From: Adiantum capillus-veneris
Taxonomy: Eukaryota > Streptophyta > Polypodiopsida > Polypodiales > Pteridaceae
Direction: 5' to 3'
DNA: 64,000 nucleotides
Assembly: GCA_014529385.2 (NCBI GenBank)
Contig: CM043958.1
Coordinates: 77,500,669 to 77,564,668 of the forward strand
Each line of letters begins with the position of its first letter. Position 1 is the first letter of the stretch. The notes under the pieces were generated by a model. It worked only from the letters and a program-made list of their open reading frames with translations. It did no database searches and had not been told where the DNA came from. This document shows, piece by piece, positions 22,042 to 33,370 of the stretch. Position numbers and translations under genes: made by a program.

Positions 22042-23829
22042 CTAATCTTTCTCAGTTGATTGGGCTGGTATCTTCTGAATGACTCGGGCTTCAGAACTTT
22101 TTGGCTTCTTTGGCAGTTTCTTGTCTAAATCCTCCGTGATTTTAGCCGCTAGTTCTCTCTGCTCTTGCCATTCATCTACCACCTTCTCTTTACCCTTGGC
22201 CTTCCAAATTTCTCTTTGTTGAGCCCACTTGCTGCTGGTAGTAGTGACTGGTGTCTTTGAAGTATCTGGAATTTTTTCAATGACTACACCCTTGCTTCTT
22301 GTGACTACCCGTACTAGGACTGGCTCTGGTGCCTTAGCCTCAGTAGCAGTAGTTGCAGGTGCGTCTGGGCATTGGGCTGTGAAATGGCCGTACTTCCCAC
22401 AAGTGTAGCAATTCATACTCCGACTCTCGAAGTTGCCACGCCCTCTGCCTTGGCCCATACCCGTTTGGAATCGACCACGTCCTTGACCAGTACCACTGGT
22501 ACCCGGTCTCTCCTCTTGAGATACTTTTGTGGGTTCTACTTTCACTGGTTCAATATAGGCTACCACTGTGACAGGTCTTTGCCCTTCTTTAAGTGATGAA
22601 TCCTGATACCACAATTGTTCCATGAATGACTAAAAGCCTTACAATAAGTACATTGTGGGCACTCGTTGGAGATATGGTGCTTGGATTTACATTTTGAACA
22701 CCAAGTCTCCATCTTCCGAACTGGTTGTCTGGTGTGGCTAATCTCGGCAATCTGTCCAGCCATTTCTTCAATCTTCTTGATCCAAGATCCCTTCTTTGAC
22801 TTATCCTTGGACTGCTCATTAGAGATGCTTTCAGAGCTGCTGGACACCTCACTGGAATCAGAACTCTTAGTAGCAGAGCTACTGCTGTTGGACCTTCTCT
22901 TTTTGTGGCTCTTTTCCTTCTTGGCCTACTGTTCCAGCTTCAGTGCTCGTTGTTCTAGATCATTGAATTTCTTGGTAGGAGCTGGTACCTCCTGCTCCCT
23001 AACCTTTTTGCTTCTAAACCCATTCAGAAACCATGCCCTCAACCTCTTCTCGGATGGCGGTTCCTGTAATTGCCTAGTTAGCTCCTTGATTTTTTCCACA
23101 TAACTTTGGACTGATAGATTCCGCTGCTTGATCTTATCCAGTTCACAGAGGATATCTTCATCACCTCTGTTGTCGGAATACTCCAGTCTGAAGGTTTTAA
23201 GCAATTTGTTGTATGATTTGAGCTGACAAGCGGGTAATGGTAATACCATTTCCTCGCTGCCTCCTTCAAGGTTTGCGGAAAGTATTCCCCCCAATCATCT
23301 TCATCGATATTTTTCAGCTCAGCATACTGCTCAAAAGCTTGTATGTGAACGTCTGGATCATCCTTCTTCCCTCCCTTGAATATTGGAAAAGAAATTTTCA
23401 AGGAAGATGAGTAATCATTCCGATTACCACTGATTCTGTTGCTTCTCTTCTTGGATTTAGAACGGCGCTTGGAAGTCTTCTTGCAATTGTCAGTGTCTGC
23501 ATCCCAATCAATGTCTGTTTCTGTCTCTGTATCAGTGTTCTCTTTGGCCTGTTGGCTAGAAGTGCGGTGACTGCCTTTACTTCCCTTGGTACCCTCATCC
23601 CCTGCCGGGACCGAGAACTCTTGGCTTTCCGTGCTTCCCTTTTTGCCCGTCTGCGTCGAGAATGACTCGACTGCCGTGAGTCCTGCGTCTCATCAGCCTA
23701 ACTATGCTCCTCTTGAGCCTCAATGTCAGTCACCTTCTCTTGCTTAGGGTCAGACTCTCTTCCCGACTCCTCAGGAATAGGATCAACACGGATGGTGGAT
23801 TTTCGGCCACGACTGGATTTGGGTGCCAT
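22042..23829 (-). pseudogene. gypsy D Gag with three zinc knuckles
   Basis: Starts at MAPKSSRGRKSTIRVDP (ATG at 23829), with a basic Ser/Arg-rich N terminus and a TAG at 23698. The capsid part (FPIFKGGKKDDPDVHIQAFE, ARKWYYHYP, then LPACQLKSYNKLLKTFRLEY in a second frame) matches the retrotransposon Gag domain. Three CCHC knuckles follow: CSKCKSKHHISNEC, CTYCKAFSHSWNNC and CYTCGKYGHFTAQC, the third after a Gly/Arg-rich stretch (GQGRGRFQTGMGQGRGRG). One or two knuckles are usual. The protein is spread over at least four frame blocks. Confidence 0.85.
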
Positions 23830-23903
23830 TGCTGAAAACTTCTAACTGGGAGAAGAGTCTTTCAGTCAACGAGCTTCACCTCGAGCCACCATGATTGCCA
23901 AAA

Positions 23904-24409
23904 TGGAATTGGAGCTGATCTCTTGAGATAGCTAATTCCAGTGTTAGAAGATTTCGGCTACTGATGATGTATTAGTTTAGACAGTCGACTGGACAAAGAA
24001 TCAGAAACTGAAGTGGAATTTATCTACTGGAATGAGAGCCAGACTATGTACTGAGAATAATATTCAAATTTAGATTCAGAGTACTGAATACAGAGTAAGT
24101 GTAACTGGAATATCTACCGTGATTGGAATTACTGATGAGAGATTACAATGAGTATGATGTGCTTTACAGATAGAGTACAGCTAACAACAACTGCCAATGA
24201 TTGACAAATCAAGTACAATGCTACCAAAATGCTAATCCGACTATGCTCAAGATTGTGCTAACCCAAATGCCAACCCGATTACAATGTAATGGGCCCTATT
24301 TATATACCTTGGGTTTACCATGGTAATTACTGTAGTAATTACTGACTAATTCGCTACCCGTCTTATAAGAGAACGTTCCCACTTAGTGAAACTGTCTTAG
24401 CCGTCTACA
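23904..24409 (-). repeat. 5' LTR of gypsy D
   Basis: 506 bp, the partner of 13472-13953. On the plus strand it runs TGGAATTGGAGC to GCCGTCTACA and is followed by the CTAAC target duplication. Its promoter drives the element leftward. Confidence 0.95.
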
Positions 24410-25375
24410 CTAACTAACACAACGTGCCATGTAAGTAGAGGGAGTGTATGTTAATAGCAAGGAGCAACAAACAAATATGGTTTTGATAACAGGTTTTGAG
24501 AAGAGGACTATTGATTAAGTGATGGATATGGGCTTACAGAAGCATCAGTAAGTGGACAAAAACAAGTTGAGGAATCCCAATGGCATATGTAAGAGGATAA
24601 CAGAGAGTGTCTGACCCACTATTCAACTTCCTTCTTTATTTAAACATGAAAAAAAATGTCAACTATCTGTCACATGGCCTACATATGCATAAGATAATGC
24701 TTAGTTACTAATCAATAAGCTCCATCCAATAGTTCACACTTGCTCCTAGGAATTCCATGGTGGTTTACTAAGGCCTAATGCAGGTTGAAAAGATACGAGG
24801 GCCATGGTAGCCGAGAAAAAACCCATTGTAGCATTGGATTCCTAACTATGAAGGAGCCTATAGGGGGGCAATGGGTTGTTTTTATCAAATGCACAACAAG
24901 GGCCATATGTTTTTACAACACCAAAAAGAATTGGGTTGTTGGTAGTAAAAATGATGCAAGGGGTTCGTTTACACACACACACACACACACACACGTGTGT
25001 GTGTGTGTATAGGAGTCTTTTACTACACTCACAATAATTTTGGTGAAATTATATGATAAGTATACAATAGTTTTGAAGGCGCAAAAAATATTTTTATGGG
25101 CTCCATGTTTGCAATGTAAGCTCTTGGAATGCATCTGATTACCAAAAAGTGGTGATGGGAAATGGTAGAGCTACATGTACAAAACTTATCCTTTAAAGCT
25201 CCGTACTTTCAAGCACCATAAAAACACTATCCAAGACATCAGCTTATAACGATAGATTACTTTGAGACTATAAAAACAACTATTCAAGACATCAACTTTT
25301 TGTACAAGTAGCTCTTGTCATTGCCCTAATGCGGGGGAGCTTTGGTTGGCATGATCTATGCCACGTGCTATATTT
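24410..25375. other. no gene; contains an (AC)n(GT)n microsatellite
   Basis: Apart from the target duplication at 24410-24414 I see no supported gene. At 24970-25009 a run of AC turns directly into a run of GT, giving a self-complementary tract. Weak direct repeats (AAAACACTATCCAAGACATCA near 25222 and AACTATTCAAGACATCAAC near 25277) occur. Confidence 0.5.
24970..25009. repeat. (AC)n(GT)n self-complementary microsatellite
   Basis: About 12 AC units pass directly into about 8 GT units, so the tract can fold on itself or adopt Z-DNA. It is not linked to any gene here. Confidence 0.9.
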
Positions 25376-25711
25376 TTTAAGTTTTTTATTTTTTCGATAA
25401 GCCGATTCTTGCTTGGGATGTGTTCTCTTGAAGTGGATTAGTTGGAAGTTATGTCCAACAAGGAAAGGGTGAGGAAACTTTGGGCTCCTCTCCAAATTCA
25501 ACCACCTACTCATGCTTGCATTTTGAAGTAATTTGGTATTATGCAAGATGTTTACATGTGGAAACAAAATCATGATGAGATTCTTTGGAAGGTCTTTGAA
25601 AGATGACATTACGCTATGCAAAGATTCAATCAACATGTATGCCAAATTTTGTGTACACTTCAAACCACAAGAAGTTCTTGATGGGATTAACTACCAAATG
25701 CATTGAGTTCG
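25376..25711 (+). pseudogene. pentatricopeptide repeat (PPR) gene relic
   Basis: Read across stops and frameshifts the plus strand shows PLS-class PPR text: DVFS-stop-SGLVGSYVQQGKGEET (compare the family motif VVSWSALIAGY), HACILK, KQNHDEILWK and DDITLCKDSINMYAKF. These correspond to the repeats that end one motif and begin the next in plant organelle RNA-binding PPR proteins. Only about two to three repeats remain, with no start codon and no DYW end, so it is a fragment. Similar relics lie at 39940-44330. Confidence 0.7.
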
Positions 25712-26616
25712 ATTGTTGTCACAAGAGTTTTTGACATGTATGCTAGATGGAGGCTAGATACAAGACAATTTCCAAAAAAAAAGAATCAAATTGATCCTTT
25801 ATTACTGTAGGAGTGCTTGTGTGGTATCAAGTACAAGCTATGATAACTCTTCATGTAGGTAGTTTTAACACACATTAACTAAAGCATGTGTAGCTATGGT
25901 AAATATTTAGGCACAGTACTAATAGACATTTATACTCGCTTAACCCTTACCATCACGCCAAACAATGTTGTGGCAATGTCATGCCGAAGAGTGCAAATGC
26001 GGCGAAAGGGAATCCGCCATTGGGGTAGTGGTGCCGCTATAGTCTTATGCATGGTAATTTAATAAATAAACAATATTATGGTAAAATTGGATAAGGCCCT
26101 TCTCTTTTAAAGATTGATTGGCTAATCAGATCTATCTATAGTTGATGTATGCAACTCGATTATTTTATTCCTAAATGCATTGAATGTAATCCATTTGTAA
26201 AGCATGAAGAATAAAGCAATGCGTTCTTCAAGAATATAACAAGTGATTAGATCACAAGGCCTGCCTTGTGGAAACAAACCTCTAGAAAGAGAATCATTAA
26301 TCTTTAAGCAAAAAAGATATACTAAAATCTTTCTTCTATCTCAACTAAGAATTTACATTGCAAATCTGGTGGAGTCCTTGAATGACGTGGTAGCATGAGA
26401 GATGCACATGTAGGAGTTGGAAGTGAATATAGAAACTGGTTTAACAATGGACTTGGCTTAGTAGATGAGAGGCCAAGTAGTAGTACTACCTTCAACAACA
26501 GCCAATGGACAAGGGCGGCGGCACGGAGGTGGTATGACCTAGCGTCCAATTGATGGATTGTAGGAGTGGGCCACATAGTGGTCATTGGTCAGTGGAGATG
26601 TTGCGCAATTGGGGGG

Positions 26617-26679
<63 letters not shown>

Positions 26680-27523
26680 ATTAAATCTCTGCTCTCCTCG
26701 CCATCAAGATGCATTCAGGCGCTTGACATATTTTTTCACGAGAAGCGTAAGGTTTTCCATGCGACACGATGCTTGTCACCCTTATGTATGTGTAGTATAG
26801 ACATAGATATAGAAGCATAAATTTGAATATACCACCCTATGACCAAGGCGGGTGTTTTAAGCTAGATTATAAATAAATAAAAATGAACTATAGATAATAT
26901 GGTATATATTAAAGGGCTATCAAATGAAGGGCATTAGGCCAAGGAATTACTAAATTAATGCCACAACTATTTAGGTGATATTAATGGTGTAAATTTCAAT
27001 GTCTTATTCATGATCAAATTTTCATCATTGCCTTCATAGGCTTCTCTCTCTAGTGAGTGAATATTACCCCATTCTGAATTCAACATTGAAAAATCTTCTT
27101 TCCATGATTCAATCTTCTTTGTAACGAGTATCTTTTGTCTGGTCCAACCAATCAAAATGTTGTGCATTTCTTAAAAATAACCCCTACTTTTTCATTAGCA
27201 AAGGGAGAGGCATCACTAAGGGCTCACCCTTTGGGGCATGCCAAAAAGTAATAGTCACTTCATGAAAATGAAGGGATCATTATTCTATGGGGTGGTGTTG
27301 CCCATGTGGTTTAATAGTACCGTGCCATGTGAATATCAAACTCAAAACTTAAACTCTATTGAAAAAATGAAAAAAACTCTTATAAAGAAAAGACCTGGGC
27401 ACTAAAGAGACCTACTTTCCTACTACTTGGGGTCAATTTTTAAAAACTCAATAATTTGTAAGATTTTCCTTCCTCTTCCCCCCTCTAGCTTACATCGCTT
27501 GCACTCCCCTTAACTCCTCCAAT
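25712..27523. other. no gene; AT-rich spacer with a (GA)n run
   Basis: No reading frame here has recognisable protein character. A pure (GA)n run at 26619-26678 creates low-complexity Arg-Glu frames that should not be called genes. An ATA-rich stretch lies at 26780-26940. Confidence 0.5.
26619..26678. repeat. (GA)n microsatellite
   Basis: About 30 uninterrupted GA units. Such tracts occur six or more times in the window and explain several low-complexity Arg-Glu frames. Confidence 0.95.
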
Positions 27524-28203
27524 AGCCAATGAACTTTGAGAGCAGCGGAATTAGGAAATTAGATAAAGCACTTTTGTGAGATTACTTTGTGAGCATAGCA
27601 GGTGAACTTAATTGATGGTAGCAACATAAACATGGTACTTAGTTAACTTGGCCTGAACAATACTTTTGCAAGTGAGAGAGTTTAGAGAACATGACAACAA
27701 TTGAGGACCGGATTGATACGGAGCCAGTCCCCCCTCCAATAGGCATTTGTATTATAGTTTCTCCCATCATGAGAGACTTGGTACAATACAATCTTTGTGT
27801 TCCTTGTGACCTAAGTGATCCAATGAAGATGGAAAGCTTTATGCATCACAAGCATAACATAAACTTTGTAGAAAGCCTTAACTATCCCAAGCCTCAGTCC
27901 CAAGGCCTCAAACACCTTCGAAGGTGGAGAGAGCTAGCGGGGAGTGAGGGTAGGGAAGAGGAAGAAGAAAATTCCATAGGAGAAAGAAATAGCTCCTCAA
28001 TTATCATCACTCTTCTTGCTAGCATACATAATAGCATAGTAATGAAGATGGAGAAGATGGCAAGCTTAAGCATTCAAGCATGACTCTTGGTTGGATTTGC
28101 ATTCCATAGCCAAGAGTGTTGGTGTAGGCTCTCACTTCTTACAAGCTTGGAAAAGGAGTTGGAGTTCCTCCACTTTCACCAAGTGAGAATCCATCCACAA
28201 AAT

Positions 28204-28247
<44 letters not shown>

Positions 28248-28379
28248 TGTATACCCCCCAGCACACGCCTTGCTTGCTTGGGGCGAGTTCTAACCTTTTG
28301 ACATGCTTCAAGCTCATTGGACCCCTCTCACCCTAGCCAAGCACATGCAACATGCATTCAAGTACATGGGTAGTCTTTC

Positions 28380-28606
28380 TGTTACCATATACATGTGGTA
28401 GTGATGTGTGTGAACACACTAGGACCGTCGGGGCATTTTTTCCCTCTCTAGGAGGTTTTTTCCCCCGTGCATTGTATATACGCCCATCACTCTAGGGCTA
28501 TCTATCTTTCCATTGCACACTAAGTAACACACTCTCTATTGTGTGACTTGAGCTTCCTTTGTCTTCTCCAAGCTGTGTGCCTTTCTCTGCAACCCTAATT
28601 CCAACA
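28380..28606 (+). repeat. 5' LTR of copia F
   Basis: 227 bp, TGTTACCATATAC to AATTCCAACA, with TGTT...AACA inverted ends. Contains TGTATATACG near 28465, a possible TATA box. Roughly 4 percent different from the 3' LTR by eye. Confidence 0.95.
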
Positions 28607-28608
28607 AT

Positions 28609-28620
28609 TGGTATCAGAGC
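28609..28620 (+). promoter_or_regulatory. primer binding site of copia F
   Basis: TGGTATCAGAGC, complementary to the 3' end of plant initiator methionine tRNA, two bases after the 5' LTR. This is the usual minus-strand primer site of plant copia elements. Confidence 0.93.
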
Positions 28621-28968
28621 AGGTTGCCTCCTCCCGGGCTTAGTCGCCAGCTGCTCCAGTACACACCTGCTCACTTTCTCCGATTTCAGTGAGCTTTGGC
28701 GAGCGTTCGCAGGTCGACAAATACTTTGGGAGCGCTCGTAGAGCATGGTCTGCTCAGATTTTCAATTTGGGCTCATTTCGGCCTCCGTTTCCACTACAGG
28801 CAGTACTGCACAGGCTATTTCATCATTTTGTGCAAAATTTCTCTCCGTGCCATTTTCTGCATAACATGTGCTTTATAGTCTTCTACGGTTTGTGCTATAT
28901 AGCACAGGTTGTTCCCGCTCCGTTTCTCCTATTTTCGGGCAGTTTTCACATCAGGTGCAACATTTACT

Positions 28969-29843
28969 ATGGCTGACAACAACAACACAGATGTGTTCAA
29001 GATGTTTGCTGCTGAGGACATGTTGGATGGGGACAACTACCCTATGTGGGCTTATATGATGCAACATGTTCTTGTGTCAAAGGGTGTCTGGAACATTGTG
29101 CAGGGCATAGATGTACGTCCTAGTTCTGAGGATGTAGGCGATGTTGAGGATGTTGCAAGTCTTGCTGCTGTTAGAGTTGTTTTGCCTACGGCAGAACAAG
29201 CTCGTTGGGATGTAAAGGATGCGCAGGCTCATGCATTGATTGCGTTGTCTGTGAAGCGCACCATTGTTCCTCACATCCGTTCAGCAAAATCTGCAAAACA
29301 GGCTTGGGATATTCTAGCAGGTCTTTATGCCGCAATGAGGCTAGAATTGCTTTGCTACATAAAGAGCTGGAGTCGAAGATTATGCATGAGGAAGATGATA
29401 TGGACACTTTCCTTGCTAGTGTCAAGGATATCAATGAGCAACTTATTTCTACAGGTGAAGTCATTTCAGACAGTTCCCTTGTGCAGACTGTTCTTGATGC
29501 CTTACCAGATTCCTACCAGACTTTTGCTAGTACTTGGAGACTTATGAGCCAAGGAAATCCAGAAGTTGTCAAGTTTGATGCATTATGCACATTGCTGTTG
29601 CAAGAGTCACTTTCCTGAAAAAACAGGGCTAGGCAGCGTGCAATTGAACAGGCTTTTATTGCCTCTCAAAGAAAGGGTGGTAACAACAATGCAGCCACTT
29701 CTTATGGTTCTGCTGCGAGTGGCAAAAATTCTGTTCCTAATGCTTTTGCTGGCAGCACTTCGTCTGGCAATTCTGGTGATAAGGGCAAAAAGAAGATGCA
29801 TTGCCATTATTGTAAAGCCAATGATCACTTGATCAAGTCGTGT
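28969..29843 (+). pseudogene. copia F Gag
   Basis: Starts ATG at 28969 with MADNNNTDVFKMFAAEDMLD, then GDNYPMWAYMMQHVL, the copia Gag opening. After a frameshift near 29330 it continues with LLHKELESKIMHEEDDMDTF and VLDALPDSYQTF. A TGA at 29616 interrupts, and the same frame resumes through a Gly/Ser/Asn-rich linker to the CCHC knuckle CHYCKANDHLIKSC (about 29802-29843). The intact zinc knuckle supports RNA binding by the ancestral protein. Confidence 0.85.
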
Positions 29844-32800
29844 CCTAAGTTGAAGGCCAAAGAGGCTAAGAAGAAAGAGGGTGGTTCCACTGCAAATGCT
29901 TTTTCCGCTACAAATGCAGCCATTGTTGAGTCTTCTGTGAAAGGAGACTGTAATGTTGATGTTGATGAAGAATGGGCGTTTAGCGCAGAGTGCGCTTACA
30001 ATCCTGTTGTCCATGATGCATGCTTGTCAGTTGTTGCAGATTCACATGTGTGGTATTTGGACAGTGGTGCTACAAAGCACATTACCTCACATCGTGAATT
30101 GTTTACCTCTCTCAAGTTTGTCCCTCATGGGAATTCAGTCACTTGTGCCAACAACAACTCTTATCCAGTTCAGGGAGTTGGAAAGATTGTGCTCACTGCT
30201 GCTAATGGCAGTTCCTTCACACTTGTTGATGCACTTTATCTACTTGGGATCAAGAAGAATCTCTTATCTGTATCCGCACTTGCCAGTTTTGGTCATCTGA
30301 ATTTTGCCAGTTTGCTGCGTTTGTAGAAATCTGATATGGTTGCTTCTTTACCGCCTCTTGAAGCACCTGTCAAACATGTTTGTGAAGGCTGTATTCTGGG
30401 TAAAATGCAGCGTTCTAAGTTTCTAAAGGATGGTTCAGTTCGGGCCACATGCAGGTTGCAGCTTGTGCATAGTGATGTTTGTGGGCCCATGCAAACTTCG
30501 TCCATGGGCAATTACCTGTACTTCATGACTTTCATTGATGATTACTCCAGGCATGCATGGGTATTTCTGCTTAAAGCGAAGTCCGAAGTTTTTATGTGCT
30601 TCAAACAATTTCTGGCTATGGCTGAAAATGTCTCGAAATGTACTATGGGCACCCTCCGTTCCGATCGAGGGGGGGAGTATATGTCTCATGAATTTAATGC
30701 ATTTCTGGTAGTCATGGGATAAAACACCAATGCACAGTGCCTTATACACCTTAGCAAAATGGTGTTGCGGAGAGGAAAAACAAGTCACTGACGAAAATGG
30801 CACGATGTTTGGTCAAAAGTCAAGCTTTGCCGCATTCTTTTTGGCTTGAGGCCATCATGTGTGCCACTTATGTACTTAACAGGTGTCCTACGAAAGCTTT
30901 GCAGTCTATTACTCCATATGAAGCATGGCATGATAGAAAGCCTTCTACTGAGCACATGCGTGTTTTTGGTTGTTTGGCATATGCTTTGGTGCCACAAGTG
31001 CAGCGCAGAAAATTGGATGATAAGGCTGTAAAATGTATTTTTGTTGGTTATGGTGCTGAAAGCAAAGGTTACAGGTTGTATCATCTGCAAACCAAACGTA
31101 TTCTGGTTTCACGGGATGTAGTGTTTGTGGAAGATTCTGTTCAGCCCTTGCTGTCATGTACTAGAGATAGTAATGTAAGCTCACATGACATTTATGACAC
31201 TTTGTTGCCTCTTTTCAGTGGTGGAAATACGAATGTAAGTTCCAATGAGGCAAATGTACAACCTATGGGGGTTTCTGAAAATGTTTTAGATCAGCCTATT
31301 ACTGATGCAGATGTACATGATGTACTTGATGAGGAAAGGGCTGAAAATGAGCAGGCTAGAGGTATGCCAAAATGGCTGGTAGACACTTTGCGTGAAAGTA
31401 AATTGGATGCACCTTTGTCTAGTCGTACTCGTTCAGGATCTCGCCATGCATCTTATGCATCAGATTGTTATGCTTTCGCTGTGTCTAGCTTACATGATGT
31501 TGAGGAGCCTCTGTCTTTTGATGAAGCACAGAATTCAGAAAATTGGATGGCTGCCATGCAATCCGAATATGATGCACTGATAGAAAATGACACATGGACT
31601 TTATGTGATTTGCCTCCTGGCAAAAAGGCCATTGGTACGAAGTGGGTTTACAAGTTGAAACGCAAGCCGGATGGTGAGATCGATCGCCATAAGGCTCGAC
31701 TTGTTGCAAAAGGTTATGCACAACAAAAAGGCATAGATTATGAAGAGACTTTTGCTCCCACTTGTCGTATGACTACTGTCCGTTTTCCATGTGCATTGGC
31801 AGCTCATTTTGGTTGGGATGTACATCAATCAGACATTGTTACTGCTTTCTTGAATGGTGACATATTCGAGGAAGTTTATGTAACGCAGCCTCGCGGTTTT
31901 GTCATAAAAGGACAAGAGGACAAAGTGTGCAAATGTAACAAGGCTTTGTATGGGTTGAAGCAATCTCCTCGTGCTTGGTATGAGAAAGCTGACACTCATT
32001 TGGTCAAACAAGGCTTTCGTAACAGTCCAACAGAAAGCACATTGTATGTAAAGCGTGAGGGTGATGTACTTCTCATTGTGGTTCTTTATGTTGATGATTT
32101 GCTGATCACTGGACCAAATGAGAGACATATTGCTGAATTTAAGGCTGATTTGAGTGCTACTTTCAAGATGAAAGATTTGGGGCTGTTGCATCATTACTTG
32201 GGTATACAGTTTAAGCAGTGTGATGGTGGTATTGCCTTGTGTCAGAAAAGTTACATAGAGACATTGCTATGTAAGTTTGGACTTGAGGATTGCAAACCTA
32301 TTGCCACTCCCATGGAAACAGGTTTGAAGTTGAGTCTACATGATGCTGGCGATCCTGTGTATGTCACTCTTTACCAAACTGTTGTTGGCTGCCTCATTTA
32401 TGTATGCAACACGAGGCCGGATATTCAGTTTGCAGTCTCACAGGTCATCAGATTTATGCATAGCCTAGGGTCTAAGCATTGGCAGGCTGTCAAGAGGATT
32501 TTCCGCTACCTTAGTGGCACATTACATCTTGGCTTGTGTTATCCTAAGGGGGGATCATTGCCGCCAGACTTACATGCTTTTTCGGACTCATATTGGGCTG
32601 GTTGTTTTGACATGCAAGTGTCCACAAGTGGTTTTCTTTTCATGCTTGGCAGTTCATGTATATCATGGTTGAGCAAGAAGCAACCTACTGTGGCCACTTC
32701 GAGTTGTGAGGCTGAGTACAGGGCAATCTTCACAGCTACGGTTGAGTGTGTATGGCTCAGACGCCTTATGGATGATTTGGGTGTTGGACAGGACACTGCC

Positions 32801-32953
32801 AACACTATCTACACAAACAGTCAGAGCACATTGGCTACACTGACAGTCAGAGCACATTGGCAGTTGCGAGGAACCCAGTTTTTCATGCTTGCACAAAGCA
32901 CATTGAGGTGCATTACCACTATGTCAGGGAGAGGCTCTCAGCAGGAGAGATAA
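29844..32953 (+). pseudogene. copia F Pol: protease, integrase, reverse transcriptase, RNase H
   Basis: The protease site WYLDSGATKHIT (about 30054) is normal. The pre-integrase region has lost the stretch normally between SVSALA and the FGHL motif, leaving SALASFGHLNF joined in frame, then a TAG at 30324. The integrase shows CEGCILGK, LVHSDVCGPM and RSDRGGEY, then a frameshift near 30720. From 30797 a 718-residue frame carries the integrase tail, reverse transcriptase (KAIGTKWVYKLKRK, VLYVDDLLITG near 32090) and RNase H (DLHAFSDSYWAG, SSCEAEYRAIF). It is shifted out of frame at 32843 by a 26-bp direct duplication. Confidence 0.92.
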
Positions 32954-33069
32954 GCTTGGCTTATGTGCCAACACAGGGCAACCTTGCAGATCTTTTCACA
33001 AAGGCATTGTCTCGTGAGAAGCTTGAAGCTTTCCGCAAAGCTTTGGGCTTACTCCCCTTTGTGGACTGA
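32857..33069 (+). pseudogene. copia F RNase H C-terminus
   Basis: After the 26-bp duplication the RNase H continues in a new frame: ARNPVFHACTKHIEVHYHYV, then NLADLFTKALSREKLEAF and the stop at 33067-33069. This is the normal end of copia pol. Confidence 0.9.
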
Positions 33070-33132
33070 TCATGTCCTTAGGGCATGGCACTTCCCTTTA
33101 CTCATGTGCTATCTCTCGTTTACCGCATCACT

Positions 33133-33144
33133 CCAGGGGGGATT
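33133..33144 (+). promoter_or_regulatory. polypurine tract of copia F
   Basis: CCAGGGGGGATT directly precedes the TGTTACC of the 3' LTR, 64 bases after the pol stop. Confidence 0.85.
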
Positions 33145-33370
33145 TGTTACCATATACAAGTGGTAGTGATGTGTGTGAACACACTAGGACCGCCAAGGCA
33201 TTTTTTCCCTGTTTAGGAGGTTTTTTCCCCCGTGCATTGTATATACGCCCATCACTCTAGGGCTATCTATCTTTCCATTGCACACAAGTAACACACTCTC
33301 TATTGTGCGACTTGAGCTTTCTTTGTCTTCTCCAAGCTGTGTGCGTTTCTCTGCAACCCTAATTCCAACA
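33145..33370 (+). repeat. 3' LTR of copia F
   Basis: 226 bp, same ends as the 5' LTR. Differences include GTCGGG/GCCAAG, CTCTCT/CTGTTT and one missing T. Followed by CTTTG, the target duplication. Confidence 0.95.

Larger units (their letters stand above)
13472..24409 (-). mobile_element. Ty3/gypsy retrotransposon D, Tat-like, full length
   Basis: 10.9 kb with two LTRs, flanked by a perfect 5-bp target duplication CTAAC (13467-13471 and 24410-24414). Read on the minus strand the order is LTR, gag with three zinc knuckles, protease, reverse transcriptase, RNase H, integrase, then a 3.4-kb extra coding region, polypurine tract, LTR. The integrase wording (WGLDFMGPF, YVTKWVEAKAL) and the extra downstream coding space fit the Tat/Athila group of plant gypsies. 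Stops and frameshifts occur in every gene, so it is defective. No certain primer binding site was found next to the 5' LTR. Confidence 0.93.
28380..33370 (+). mobile_element. Ty1/copia retrotransposon F, complete but defective
   Basis: 4,991 bp with LTRs at both ends, a tRNA-iMet primer site, a polypurine tract, gag and pol. It sits inside the 3' LTR of gypsy E. The flanks are CTTTC (28375-28379) and CTTTG (33371-33375), a 5-bp target duplication with one change. The undisturbed site is visible in the other LTR of E at about 38341 (TAGTCTTTGGACCAG). LTRs differ at about nine positions plus one indel. Frameshifts near 29330, 30720 and 32843 and stops at 29616 and 30324 make it non-autonomous. 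Copia B is a relative. Confidence 0.95.

Noticed and set aside
23864-23903. Primer binding site for gypsy D
   Set aside because: TGGCAATCATGGTGGCTC and TGGTGGCTCGAGG lie beside the 5' LTR on the minus strand, but neither matches a tRNA 3' end I can name with confidence.
26566-26820. Open frames with long Arg-Glu runs
   Set aside because: Produced by the (GA)n microsatellite; no other coding character.
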